A stretch of 64,000 nt of DNA from Pseudomonadota bacterium. Its GTDB lineage: Bacteria; Pseudomonadota; Gammaproteobacteria; Burkholderiales; Burkholderiaceae_C. The notes beneath the pieces are model-generated. The model made no database searches. It was not told where the DNA came from and saw nothing but the letters and a program-made list of their open reading frames with translations. Position numbers and translations under genes: made by a program. Positions 7,754 through 16,073 of this stretch are shown piece by piece. The number at the start of each line of letters is the position of its first letter. Position 1 is the first letter of the stretch. The stretch covers positions 1-64,000 of the forward strand of contig JAEWIF010000037.1 of the NCBI GenBank assembly GCA_023387335.1. Reading direction: 5' to 3'.

Positions 7754-9177
7754 GCATGAACGTCGTCACGCTGCTGTACCTGGCGGCCTCGGTCTGCTTC
7801 ATCCAGGCGCTCAAGGGCCTGTCGCATCCGACCACCTCGATCCGCGGCAACCTGTTCGGCATGGTCGGCATGGCCATCGCCATGCTCACCACCGCGGCGC
7901 TGATCGTCGAACTCTCCGGCGGCGCCGGCCGCGGGCTGGTGTGGGTGCTCATCGGCCTGGTGGTCGGCGGCGCTTACGGCGCCTACCGCGCCAAGACGGT
8001 CGAGATGACCAAGATGCCGGAGCTGGTGGCGTTCTTCCACAGCATGATCGGCCTGGCCGCGGTGTTCATCGCCGTGGCCGCGGTGCTGGAACCTTCGGCG
8101 CTGCTGCAGGGCCTGCCGCGCGGCGAACCGATCCCGACCGGCAACCGGCTGGAGCTGTTCCTCGGCGCGGCCATCGGCGCGATCACCTTCAGCGGCTCGG
8201 TCATCGCCTTCGGCAAGCTCTCGGGCACCTACAAGTTCCGCCTGTTCCAGGGCGCGCCGGTGGTCTTCGCCGGCCAGCACATGCTGAACCTGGTGCTGGG
8301 CCTGGTGACCATCGCGCTCGGCCTGGTGTTCACCTTCACCGGCAACTGGGCCGCGTTCTTCGCGATGCTGGCGCTGTCGTTCGTGATGGGCGTGCTGATC
8401 ATCATCCCGATCGGCGGCGCCGACATGCCGGTGGTGGTGTCGATGCTCAACTCGTACTCGGGTTGGGCGGCGGCGGGCATCGGCTTCTCGCTGAACAACA
8501 GCATGCTGATCATCGCCGGCTCGCTGGTGGGCAGCTCGGGCGCGATCCTGAGCTACATCATGTGCAAGGCGATGAACCGCTCGTTCTTCAACGTCATCCT
8601 GGGCGGCTTCGGCGGCGAAGCGGGCCAGGCGGCGACGGGCGGCGCGGTGCAGCGCAGCGTCAAGAGCGGCAGCGCGGACGACGCGGCCTTCATCCTGGGC
8701 AACGCCGAGACCGTGGTCATCGTGCCGGGCTACGGCCTGGCGGTGGCGCGCGCGCAGCACGCGGTCAAGGAACTGGCCGAGAAGCTCACGCACAACGGCA
8801 TCACGGTGAAGTACGCCATCCACCCGGTGGCCGGCCGCATGCCGGGCCACATGAACGTGCTGCTGGCCGAAGCGGAAGTGCCTTACGACCAGGTGTTCGA
8901 GATGGAGGACATCAACGGCGAGTTCGGCCAGGCCGACGTCGCCATCATCCTGGGCGCCAACGACGTGGTGAACCCGGCCGCGCTGCAGAAGGGCAGCCCG
9001 ATCTACGGCATGCCGATCCTGGAGGCCTACAAGGCCAAGACCGTGATCGTGAACAAGCGCTCGATGGCCGCCGGTTACGCCGGTCTCGACAACGAGCTGT
9101 TCTACATGGACAAGACCATGATGGTCTTCGGCGACGCGAAGAAGGTCGTCGAGGAGATGGCCAAGGCCATCGAATAG
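7750..9177 (+). CDS. pntB: NAD(P) transhydrogenase subunit beta
   Basis: This 475-residue subunit carries the remaining membrane helices of domain II (about eight or nine hydrophobic segments in residues 1-260) and the NADP(H)-binding domain III at the C-terminus. Domain III shows VIVPGYGLAVARAQHAVKEL, then YAIHPVAGRMPGHMNVLLAE and ANDVVNPAA. With PntAA and PntAB it forms the complete proton-driven transhydrogenase that maintains NADPH. The start overlaps the stop of the 30-codon linking frame. Length and motifs are normal. Confidence 0.96.
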   Translation: MSMNVVTLLYLAASVCFIQALKGLSHPTTSIRGNLFGMVGMAIAMLTTAALIVELSGGAGRGLVWVLIGLVVGGAYGAYRAKTVEMTKMPELVAFFHSMIGLAAVFIAVAAVLEPSALLQGLPRGEPIPTGNRLELFLGAAIGAITFSGSVIAFGKLSGTYKFRLFQGAPVVFAGQHMLNLVLGLVTIALGLVFTFTGNWAAFFAMLALSFVMGVLIIIPIGGADMPVVVSMLNSYSGWAAAGIGFSLNNSMLIIAGSLVGSSGAILSYIMCKAMNRSFFNVILGGFGGEAGQAATGGAVQRSVKSGSADDAAFILGNAETVVIVPGYGLAVARAQHAVKELAEKLTHNGITVKYAIHPVAGRMPGHMNVLLAEAEVPYDQVFEMEDINGEFGQADVAIILGANDVVNPAALQKGSPIYGMPILEAYKAKTVIVNKRSMAAGYAGLDNELFYMDKTMMVFGDAKKVVEEMAKAIE

Positions 9178-9189
9178 AAGTCCGCGCGC

Positions 9190-9217
9190 GGGGCGGTCCT
9201 TCTAGAGCGGCCGCCCC
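9190..9217 (+). terminator. Hairpin after pntB
   Basis: GGGGCGG (9190-9196) pairs with CCGCCCC (9211-9217) soon after the pntB stop. It lacks a T-tract, so it is a candidate transcript end or mRNA-stabilising structure before fadD. Confidence 0.35.
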
Positions 9218-9301
9218 ACTCAACCTCAGGGAAAACAGCGAGTCCGCCGGTTGGGCTTGGCGCACAATGCTGCGCGTCGCCAGAACACAAGAGGAGACAG
9301 C

Positions 9302-10999
9302 ATGGACATGAGCCCGCCCGCCGACGCGAAGCGTCCCTGGCTGAATGCCTATCCGCCGGGCGTGCCGGCCGAGATCGACGCGTCGCAGTACCAGTCGCTG
9401 GTGCAGCTGATGGAGGAGAGCTTCCGCAAGTTCGCGGACCGTCCGGCCTACAGCTTCATGGGCAAGGAGGTCGGCTACGCGCAGATCGACACGATGAGCA
9501 AGGCGCTGGCGGCCTACCTGCAGAGCCTGGGCCTCACCAAGGGCGATCGCGTGGCGATCATGATGCCCAACGTGCCGCAGTACCCGGTGGCGGTGGCCGC
9601 CATCCTGCGCGCCGGCCTGGTGGTGGTGAACGTCAACCCGCTGTACACGCCGCGCGAGCTGGAGCACCAGCTCAAGGACTCGGGCTCCAAGGCCATCATC
9701 ATCATCGAGAACTTCGCGCGGACGCTGCAGCAGTGCATCGCGGCCACGCCGGTCAAGCACGTGGTGCTGGCCACCATGGGCGACATGCTCGGCATGGTCA
9801 AGGGCGGCCTGGTCAACTACGTGGTGCGCAAGGTCAAGAAGATGGTGCCGGCATACGAGCTGCCGGGCGCCGTGCGCTTCAACGAAGCCGTGTCGCGCGG
9901 CTCGCGCGCCACGCTGCGGCCGGTGGACACCCGGCCCGATGACGTCGCCGTGCTGCAGTACACCGGCGGCACCACCGGCGTTTCCAAGGGCGCGGTGCTC
10001 CTGCACCGCAACGTCATCGCCAACGTGCTGCAGTCCGAGGCCTGGAACCAGCCGGTGATGGGCAAGGTGCCGGCGGGCGAGCAGCCCACGTCCGTGGTGG
10101 CGCTGCCGCTGTACCACATCTTCGCGTTCACCGTGAACATGATGCTGGGCATGCGCACCGGCGGCAAAGGCATCCTGATCCCGAATCCGCGCGACCTGCC
10201 GGCGGTGCTCAACGAGCTTTCGAAGCACACCTTCCACAACTTCCCGGCGGTGAACACGCTCTTCAACGGCCTGGCCAACCATCCGGACTTCGGCAAGGTC
10301 AACTGGAGCAACCTGAAGGTTTCGGTCGGTGGCGGCATGGCGGTGCAGGGCGCGGTGGCGCAGAAGTGGCTGCAGAAGACGGGCTGCCCGATCTGCGAGG
10401 GCTATGGCCTGTCCGAGACTTCGCCCTCGGCCAGCTGCAACCCGGTCACCAGCACCGAGTACACCGGCACCATCGGCGTGCCGCTGCCGTCCACGCTGAT
10501 GAAGTGCATCGACGACGATGGCCGCGAAGTGCCCGTGGGCCAGCCCGGCGAGATCGCGATCAAGGGCCCGCAGGTGATGGCGGGCTACTGGCAGCGTCCC
10601 GACGAGACCGCCAAGGTCATGACGGCCGACGGCTTCTTCAAGAGCGGCGACATCGGCATCATGGACGAGCGCGGCTACTTCAAGATCGTCGACCGCAAGA
10701 AGGACATGGTTCTCGTGTCCGGCTTCAACGTGTACCCGAACGAGGTCGAGGACGTGGTCGCCAAGCTCGACGGCGTGCTTGAATGCGCGGCGGTGGGCGT
10801 GGCCGACGACAAGACCGGCGAGGCCGTGAAGCTGGTCGTCGTGAAGAAGGACCCCGCCCTCACCGAGGAGCAGGTGCGCCAGTACTGCCACGACAACCTC
10901 ACCGGCTACAAGCGGCCCCGGGTGATCGAGTTCCGCACCGACCTGCCCAAGACGCCGGTGGGCAAGATCCTGCGTCGCGAGCTGCGCGACAAGAAATAG
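9302..10999 (+). CDS. fadD: Long-chain fatty acid--CoA ligase
   Basis: This 565-residue member of the AMP-forming acyl-CoA synthetase family activates fatty acids with ATP and CoA for beta-oxidation or lipid synthesis, at the cytoplasmic face of the membrane. The P-loop-like motif YTGGTTGVSKGA is at about 219-230. GYGLSETSP (near 380) and the C-terminal PVGKILRRELRDK with its catalytic lysine are present. ATG 9302 is chosen because AGGAGACAGC directly precedes it; the frame is open 17 codons further upstream without a ribosome-binding site. It is probably a single gene, followed 17 bases later by mtnN on the same strand. Confidence 0.94.
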   Translation: MDMSPPADAKRPWLNAYPPGVPAEIDASQYQSLVQLMEESFRKFADRPAYSFMGKEVGYAQIDTMSKALAAYLQSLGLTKGDRVAIMMPNVPQYPVAVAAILRAGLVVVNVNPLYTPRELEHQLKDSGSKAIIIIENFARTLQQCIAATPVKHVVLATMGDMLGMVKGGLVNYVVRKVKKMVPAYELPGAVRFNEAVSRGSRATLRPVDTRPDDVAVLQYTGGTTGVSKGAVLLHRNVIANVLQSEAWNQPVMGKVPAGEQPTSVVALPLYHIFAFTVNMMLGMRTGGKGILIPNPRDLPAVLNELSKHTFHNFPAVNTLFNGLANHPDFGKVNWSNLKVSVGGGMAVQGAVAQKWLQKTGCPICEGYGLSETSPSASCNPVTSTEYTGTIGVPLPSTLMKCIDDDGREVPVGQPGEIAIKGPQVMAGYWQRPDETAKVMTADGFFKSGDIGIMDERGYFKIVDRKKDMVLVSGFNVYPNEVEDVVAKLDGVLECAAVGVADDKTGEAVKLVVVKKDPALTEEQVRQYCHDNLTGYKRPRVIEFRTDLPKTPVGKILRRELRDKK

Positions 11000-11016
11000 C
11001 TTTCGCGGCGCCAGCC

Positions 11017-11709
11017 ATGCGGACGGCCATCGTCTCCGCCATGCACGAGGAGTTGTCCGCCGTGCTGGCCCTGATGCCGGACGAAGCGAAGCAGGTCGCC
11101 GCCGGCCGCGAGTTCTGGGTCGGCCACCTGCACGGTCGTGAAGTGGTGGCGGTGCTGTCGCGCATCGGCAAGGTGGCCGCGGCCACCACCGCGGCCGTGC
11201 TGATCGAGCGCTTCGGTGTGGCCGAGATCGTGTTCACCGGCGTGGCCGGGGGGCTCGGTTCCGGCGTCGCGGTCGGCGATGTGGTCGTCGCCGACTCCTT
11301 CCTGCAGCACGACCTGGACGCCTCGCCGATCTTCCCGAAGTACGAAGTGCCGCTCTACGGCACGAGCCGCTTCGCATCCGATCCCGCATTGACCGAGCGC
11401 CTGGCCACCGCCGTCCGGCGTGCATTGCCCGACCAGCGCCTGCACCGCGGCCTGGTGGTCAGCGGCGACCGCTTCGTCTCCACCGACGCCGAATGCCGCG
11501 CGCTGCGTTCGGCGCTGCCCGACGCGCTGGCGGTGGAGATGGAAGGGGCGGCCGTGGCCCAGGTCTGCCACGACTTCGGCGTGCCGTTCGCGGCGGTGCG
11601 CACCATCTCCGATCGCGCCGACGACGAAGCCGACGTGGATTTCGCGCGATTCGTGCGCGAGGTCGCCAGCCGCCACAGTGCGGCCATCGTCCAGGCCCTG
11701 CTGGCCTGA
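11017..11709 (+). CDS. mtnN: 5'-methylthioadenosine/S-adenosylhomocysteine nucleosidase
   Basis: This 230-residue Pfs/MtnN-type phosphorylase-fold enzyme hydrolyses methylthioadenosine and S-adenosylhomocysteine to adenine plus a thiosugar, recycling SAM by-products in the cytoplasm. Visible family features are IVSAMHEEL at the start, FTGVAGGLGSGVAVGDVVVA in the middle, the substrate loop VSGDRFV, VEMEGAAVAQV, and the catalytic Asp in RTISDRADD. ATG 11017 gives the normal family length. It follows fadD closely and converges on the minus-strand gene ending at 11714, leaving only four bases between stop codons. Confidence 0.92.
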   Translation: MRTAIVSAMHEELSAVLALMPDEAKQVAAGREFWVGHLHGREVVAVLSRIGKVAAATTAAVLIERFGVAEIVFTGVAGGLGSGVAVGDVVVADSFLQHDLDASPIFPKYEVPLYGTSRFASDPALTERLATAVRRALPDQRLHRGLVVSGDRFVSTDAECRALRSALPDALAVEMEGAAVAQVCHDFGVPFAAVRTISDRADDEADVDFARFVREVASRHSAAIVQALLA

Positions 11710-11713
11710 AGCT

Positions 11714-12376
11714 TCAGCGGTCGAATTCGCGGGTCAGGCCGACGGTCCAGGACGACTCGCCGTCGCCACGCCGCTTCACCGCGCGGCTGACGTCGACGAG
11801 CCAGTCCCTGGCCGGTGTCCAGCGCAGGGCCGCGCGCACGAAGTGGCCCCCCTCCTGCCGGTAGCGCTCGGCCGCCAGCTGCCAGGCGCCACCGCCGGGC
11901 GTCCAGTCGAACGCCACGCCGCCGCGCGAGAGGTCTTCGCCGCCATACACGAAGTCGCGCCCGAGGTTGCCGTGCAGCCGCACGTTGCCGATCGGCGACC
12001 AGGTCAGCAGGGCGCTGGCCGTCGTGCCCTGCAAGCGCGGTCGCGCATGCGCCTGCCAGCCGGGGGCAACGGAAAGGCCTGCGCCGAGGCCGGGAGCGAC
12101 CTCGGTGGCCCACTTGACGCTCAGCGAATGGCCCGCGGTCGAGGCGCCGTCCTGGCGCTGGGGCTCGGTGGCCGCGCCCAGCTCCACCGATCCGACGCCG
12201 CAGGCACCTCCCAGGTGCAGCAGCCGTCCGGAACCCGAAGAGCGCTCGTGCCAGCTCTCGATCTTGCAGCGCCCGTCTTCCATCACCTCGGCATCGTCCA
12301 CCGCATGGTGGCCGCCGGCGGCATGGGCGGCGACGAAAGGGAGTGCCAGGGAGGTGAACAGTACGGATCGCAGCAT
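11714..12376 (-). CDS. Predicted outer-membrane-type protein of unknown function
   Basis: This 220-residue protein has a signal peptide (MLRSVLFTSLALPFVAAHA, cleavage before AGGHH). The mature part is a run of alternating polar/hydrophobic stretches (for example HSLSVKWATEV, SALLTWSPIGNVRLHGNLGR and FVRAALRWTPARDWLVDVSR) and ends in Phe-Asp-Arg. That pattern suggests a beta-barrel. A Cys pair (DGRCKIESW, GACGVGSVEL) is present. It begins five bases after the corA stop and so is probably cotranscribed. I do not recognise the family. A His-rich start after cleavage (GGHHAVDDAE) might bind metal, which would suit the CorA neighbour, but this is inference. Confidence 0.65.
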   Translation of the reverse strand: MLRSVLFTSLALPFVAAHAAGGHHAVDDAEVMEDGRCKIESWHERSSGSGRLLHLGGACGVGSVELGAATEPQRQDGASTAGHSLSVKWATEVAPGLGAGLSVAPGWQAHARPRLQGTTASALLTWSPIGNVRLHGNLGRDFVYGGEDLSRGGVAFDWTPGGGAWQLAAERYRQEGGHFVRAALRWTPARDWLVDVSRAVKRRGDGESSWTVGLTREFDR

Positions 12377-12381
12377 GTCGC

Positions 12382-13365
12382 TCAGCGCAGCCAGCCGCGC
12401 CGCCTGAAGTACCACATCGGCACCAGCGCGCTGGCCGCCATGAGGAACAGCGCGAACGGATAGCCCAGGTCCCACTGCAGCTCGGGCATGAAGCGGAAGT
12501 TCATGCCGTAGAGGCTGGCCACCAGCGTCGGCGGCAGCAGCGCCACGCTGGCCACCGAGAAGATCTTGATGATCTTGTTCTGGTTGATGTTGATGAAGCC
12601 GACGGTGGCGTCCATCAGGAAGTTGATCTTCTCGAACAGGAACGCCGTGTGGTTGTCCAGCGACTCGATGTCGCGCAGGATCTGGCGCGACTCCTCGAAC
12701 TGGCTGGCCGACAGCATGCGGCTGCGCATCATGAAGCTGACCGCGCGGCGCGTGTCCATCACGTTGCGGCGGATGCGGCCGTTCAGGTCTTCCTGCCGGG
12801 CGATGTCGCCCAGCACTTCGCCGGCCAGGGTGTCGGTCACCTCGCCGGCCAGCACCTGCCGGCTGACCTTCTCGAGCTCGTCGTAGATGCCTTCGAGCGC
12901 GTCGGCCGAGTACTCGGCGTCGGCGTCGAACAGCTTGAGCAGCACGTCCTTGGCGTCCTCGATCAGGCCGGGCGCGCGGCGCGCGCGCAGGCGCAGCAGC
13001 CGGAACACCGGCAGGTCCTCGTCGTGGATGGAGAACAGCACGCCGCGGCTGCGCAGCGTCTCGTTGACCTGGTTGAGGATGAAGGCGACGCGCACCGAGC
13101 GCGTCTCTTCGTCGGCGATCAGGAAGTCGCTGCGGATGTGCAGCTCGCCGTTGTCCTCTTCATAGAAGCGGGCCGACTCCTCGATGTCCTCGTCCATCGC
13201 ATCCTCGGGGATGGACAGGCCGTAGTACTGCTTGACCCAGCGCTTTTCCTCGAGGGTGGGAGATTCCAGGTCGACCCAGATGGGCTGGAAGCGGGAGAGC
13301 TCCTCGAGCGATTCGATCTCTTCCTGGAAGAGCCGCCCGTTGGCGAGCGTGAAGATGTTCAGCAT
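12382..13365 (-). CDS. corA: CorA-type magnesium/cobalt transporter
   Basis: This 327-residue CorA-family channel takes up Mg2+ (and Co2+/Ni2+) across the inner membrane as a homopentamer. A long acidic cytoplasmic domain is followed by two C-terminal transmembrane helices (~265-285 and ~300-318) with the diagnostic loop YGMNF between them, and a basic tail (RRRGWLR). The length is normal. The 75 bases upstream, toward the patatin gene's end, hold AAGGAG but no clear promoter. The signal-peptide protein downstream is probably cotranscribed. Confidence 0.93.
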   Translation of the reverse strand: MLNIFTLANGRLFQEEIESLEELSRFQPIWVDLESPTLEEKRWVKQYYGLSIPEDAMDEDIEESARFYEEDNGELHIRSDFLIADEETRSVRVAFILNQVNETLRSRGVLFSIHDEDLPVFRLLRLRARRAPGLIEDAKDVLLKLFDADAEYSADALEGIYDELEKVSRQVLAGEVTDTLAGEVLGDIARQEDLNGRIRRNVMDTRRAVSFMMRSRMLSASQFEESRQILRDIESLDNHTAFLFEKINFLMDATVGFININQNKIIKIFSVASVALLPPTLVASLYGMNFRFMPELQWDLGYPFALFLMAASALVPMWYFRRRGWLR

Positions 13366-13440
13366 GGCCCGATCCCGTTGAAAAGCTACCTACCAGGGCG
13401 CGCTTCCAAGGAGCTCTCTCCGGTGATGAGCAGGCCGCGA

Positions 13441-14640
13441 TTATGCCGCGCGGGCATCGACGAATGCGAGCAACTCGGCCTTCTTCGCATAGGCATCCTG
13501 CTCACCCAGCGCGATCAGCGCGCGCACGAAAGCGGGCTCGAACAGCAGGTAGCTGGCCAGCGCGCCACCGCCCTTGCGGGCGCCCAGTCCGCCGAGCGCG
13601 CGACGCACCGCGGCGGGCAGCAGGTGGGCGTGTTCCTGGGCGATGGCGTCCAGCGATTGCGAGGGCTGCAGCGCCAGCACCTCGACGTCGCGATAAGGGA
13701 GCAGGGCGGCCACTTCGGGCGGCAATTGCCGCAACGTGCCCGTCACGCGCTGGGCCTGCTCGACGTCGGCCTGCAGCGTGTCGTGGAACACGCTGGCCAT
13801 CGCATGGCCGGCGATCGCGCCCATGTTGGGCGAACCCGCGGCCGTGGCGGCGCCGAACCCCGCGCGCTCGGGCTGGCCCACGCCCACCACCAGGATGCGC
13901 TGCGCGCCCAGGTGCATCGCCGGCGACAGCGGCGAGACCTGGCGCATGGAGCCGTCGCCGAAGTACTCGCGCCGCCCGTCCACCCACAGAGGTGTCGCCG
14001 GGAATAGGAACGGGATGGCGCTCGAAGCCATCAGGTGCTCGATGGTCAGCGGCTGGAACTCGGCGCGCCGGCCGGGCCGCTGCCAAGGTTCGGCATGGCG
14101 GTCCTGGGCGGTGTGGCAGAACGTCCAGTGCACGCCGCTCGTGTAGCTGGACGCGGTGACCGCCAGCGCGTCGATGGCGCCGGTGGCCAGCGACTGCTCG
14201 ATGCCCTCGAGCGAGATCGCCCGATGCAGCGAATCCACCAGCGGCATGGTGTCGAGGATGGCGCCCGCGCGCCGGGCCTGGCCCCAAAGCCGCACCGCCG
14301 CCACCAGCCGGCTGAACCGCACCCAGACCGGCATCTGCAGTTGATAGACATGGTCGCAGCGCAGCCGCGACCAGAACGCCGACAGCTGGTCCAGCGCCTG
14401 CAGTCCCTGGTGCGCGGTGCTCGCGAGATAGGCCGCGTTCAGCGCGCCGGCCGAGGTGCCCACCAGCACCTGGAAAGGGAAGGTCGCCGTCGACCCGGCC
14501 TGCAGCCGCAGCATCGACGACAGCGCCTGCAGCACGCCGGCCTGGTAGGCCGTGCGGGCGCCGCCGCCCATCAGCACCAGGGCCTGCACCGCGCGGGCGG
14601 GCCGCGTCAGGCTCGCATCAAAGATCGTTCCAAGGCTCAT
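13441..14640 (-). CDS. Patatin-like phospholipase family protein
   Basis: This 399-residue patatin-fold lipid acyl hydrolase has a Ser-Asp dyad. The oxyanion loop GGGARTAYQAGVL is at ~25-37, the nucleophile motif GTSAG has Ser63, and the catalytic Asp sits in FGDGSMRQ near 229. There is no signal peptide, so it probably acts in the cytoplasm or at the inner membrane on phospholipids. The ~160 residues after the dyad are Ala/Leu-rich and not recognised as a separate domain. It is transcribed toward corA. The physiological substrate is unknown. Confidence 0.85.
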   Translation of the reverse strand: MSLGTIFDASLTRPARAVQALVLMGGGARTAYQAGVLQALSSMLRLQAGSTATFPFQVLVGTSAGALNAAYLASTAHQGLQALDQLSAFWSRLRCDHVYQLQMPVWVRFSRLVAAVRLWGQARRAGAILDTMPLVDSLHRAISLEGIEQSLATGAIDALAVTASSYTSGVHWTFCHTAQDRHAEPWQRPGRRAEFQPLTIEHLMASSAIPFLFPATPLWVDGRREYFGDGSMRQVSPLSPAMHLGAQRILVVGVGQPERAGFGAATAAGSPNMGAIAGHAMASVFHDTLQADVEQAQRVTGTLRQLPPEVAALLPYRDVEVLALQPSQSLDAIAQEHAHLLPAAVRRALGGLGARKGGGALASYLLFEPAFVRALIALGEQDAYAKKAELLAFVDARAA

Positions 14641-14682
14641 CGCCGCTCCTCGCGGCGCATGGTAGAGCAGTGGGCCGCGCGA

Positions 14683-15267
14683 TCAGGACGCGGTGGACGC
14701 GTGCACCTCGCACTTGAGCACGTCGGCCATGTACTCGAGCGCGGTGGCCTTGGCCTTGGGGGTCTCGGCCGCCGTGCAGTCCGCCGGCACCCAGACCTGG
14801 TACTCGCGCAGGAAAGCATCTGCCGCCGTCAGCTGGACGCACATGTCGGCGGCCAGCCCGCAGAGGATGAGCTCGTGCGCCTCCATCTCCGCCAGCAGGA
14901 GCTCGAGCGGCGAGGCGTAGAAGGCCGAGTGCCGCGGCTTCAGGACGGTGAGGTCGTCCTCCTGCGGGCGCAACACGCGCGCGATCTCGCCGGGCTCGCC
15001 CGGCAGGGCGAGGCAGCGGTTCACCAGGCCGTGGAAGTCGGACTGCCAGGCGCCGAAGTTGTCGTTGGCATAGATTGCGACCACGCCGTCGGCGCGCAGC
15101 CGGTGCTTCAGCTCCGCCGTCGCCCGGGCCGCCTCCAGGGCGGGCGCGGCGAGCTTCTCGGCGCCGGGGAAGTCCAGGGCGTTGATGAAATCGACCAGAA
15201 GAAGTACGCGCTGACTTTTGGGAAGCCGGTTGTTGCGCGTGCCGGTGTCGCGAATGCGGTGGGGCAT
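14683..15267 (-). CDS. Isochorismatase-fold cysteine hydrolase
   Basis: This 194-residue member of the isochorismatase/nicotinamidase family has an intact catalytic triad: Asp26 (LLLVDFINALDFPG), Lys110 (TVLKPRHSAF) and Cys143 (GLAADMCVQL). The family hydrolyses amides or vinyl ethers such as nicotinamide, N-carbamoyl compounds or isochorismate, and the substrate cannot be read from this context. ATG 15267 is preferred. An in-frame extension to 15516 crosses the promoter-like region and lacks family similarity. Its upstream region is shared with divergent small genes (15452 onward) and contains a TCCTACA motif. Confidence 0.85.
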   Translation of the reverse strand: MPHRIRDTGTRNNRLPKSQRVLLLVDFINALDFPGAEKLAAPALEAARATAELKHRLRADGVVAIYANDNFGAWQSDFHGLVNRCLALPGEPGEIARVLRPQEDDLTVLKPRHSAFYASPLELLLAEMEAHELILCGLAADMCVQLTAADAFLREYQVWVPADCTAAETPKAKATALEYMADVLKCEVHASTAS

Positions 15268-15336
15268 GCCGACGATTCTGCGGGCACGGCCGGAGCGTTC
15301 GTGACATCCGCATGCCTGGCTCGGCCGCAGGAGGCG

Positions 15337-15366
15337 TCCTACAAGGTCGGGCCGACCTGTCCGACA
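15337..15366 (+). promoter_or_regulatory. Promoter-like motif TCCTACA-N16-TCCGACA
   Basis: TCCTACA (15337-15343) is followed after exactly 16 bases by TCCGACA (15360-15366), 86 bases before the first small gene. The same arrangement with the same spacing (TCCTACT-N16-TCGGACA) occurs at 57547-57576 upstream of the katE locus. It could be a -35/-10 pair read by an alternative sigma factor. Which sigma factor is unknown. Confidence 0.5.
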
Positions 15367-15451
15367 TACCCGATGAGGTCCCCCCCCTACATTGGATTCG
15401 TCCACTCGGGGCGGCGCCGCCGCCAGGGGTGTCCAAGGAGCAGTCTTTCCC

Positions 15452-15640
15452 ATGATCCAGCTAGCGAACGACCCCAACACGAGCCGTACCAGCTGGCGGC
15501 CGGCAGCCGCCGACAAGGCCGCGCGCGATTCGCGCCGTGTCCGCCCCGGCCATGCCTGGCCTTTCCTGAGCCCTCACGCGCCTCGCCCGGCCGCCCAGGC
15601 CGAAGGCGCGAAGACCCCCCGCAACGACAGCGGCAGCTGA
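15452..15640 (+). CDS. Small basic hypothetical protein (62 residues)
   Basis: A 62-residue frame starts at ATG 15452, preceded by AAGGAG 12-17 bases upstream. The product (MIQLANDPNTSRTSWRPAAA, then DKAARDSRRVRPGHAWPF) is Arg/Pro/Ala-rich with no hydrophobic segment and looks disordered. I do not recognise it. It is the first gene of a two-gene unit running to the terminator at 15861-15890 and lies behind a promoter-like motif shared with katE, suggesting a stress-induced small protein (inference). Confidence 0.5.
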   Translation: MIQLANDPNTSRTSWRPAAADKAARDSRRVRPGHAWPFLSPHAPRPAAQAEGAKTPRNDSGS

Positions 15641-15665
15641 GGCCGCACCACCACGAGAGTTGACC

Positions 15666-15842
15666 ATGCTGACCGAATCGAAGATGCCCAACAAGATTTC
15701 CGACGCGCCGCGCGAGAAGCCGCAAGGCGACCGCGTCGAGCACGCCAACCTGGAGCGCCCGGGCGCCGCCGCCCATCCCCGCGCTCGCGGCGGCCGCGAC
15801 TGGTCGCACTACGCGAAGCCCGCCGGCTGGCGCGTGCACTGA
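15666..15842 (+). CDS. Small hydrophilic hypothetical protein (58 residues)
   Basis: A 58-residue frame starts at ATG 15666, with GAGAG a few bases upstream. A TTG two codons earlier is an alternative start. The sequence is charged and Gly/Arg-rich (ISDAPREKPQGDRVEHANLE, then RDWSHYAKPAGWRVH), with no membrane segment or cysteine. The family is not recognised. It follows the 62-residue gene by 25 bases and is followed closely by a strong terminator, so the pair looks like a real small transcription unit. Confidence 0.5.
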   Translation: MLTESKMPNKISDAPREKPQGDRVEHANLERPGAAAHPRARGGRDWSHYAKPAGWRVH

Positions 15843-15860
15843 GATCCACCGACTCGACGG

Positions 15861-15890
15861 AAAGCGGCCCTGCGGGGCCGCTTTTCTTTT
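15861..15890 (+). terminator. Rho-independent terminator after the small-gene pair
   Basis: AAGCGGCCC (15862-15870) pairs perfectly with GGGCCGCTT (15875-15883) across a TGCG loop and is followed by a T-rich run (TTTTCTTTT). Confidence 0.9.
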
Positions 15891-16073
15891 GCGTGCTTGA
15901 TCCAACGCATCCGTTACCGCTGGAGGGAATTTTTTCGGCCCGCGACTGCCCGGCAGCGATTGCTTTCGACCCCCGTGCACGGCATAGTGGTCCGCACACC
16001 TTCAGCTTCTCTTCTCCCCGCGTCCGCCGGGTTCTCCGGCGGGATTTCCCAACCCGAGCACAGGAGGCTCTAC

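Noticed and set aside
15940..15970. Possible sigma-54 promoter upstream of hpf (GGCAGCGATTGC)
   Set aside because: The GG and GC elements are eight bases apart rather than the required ten, so it does not fit a -24/-12 promoter.
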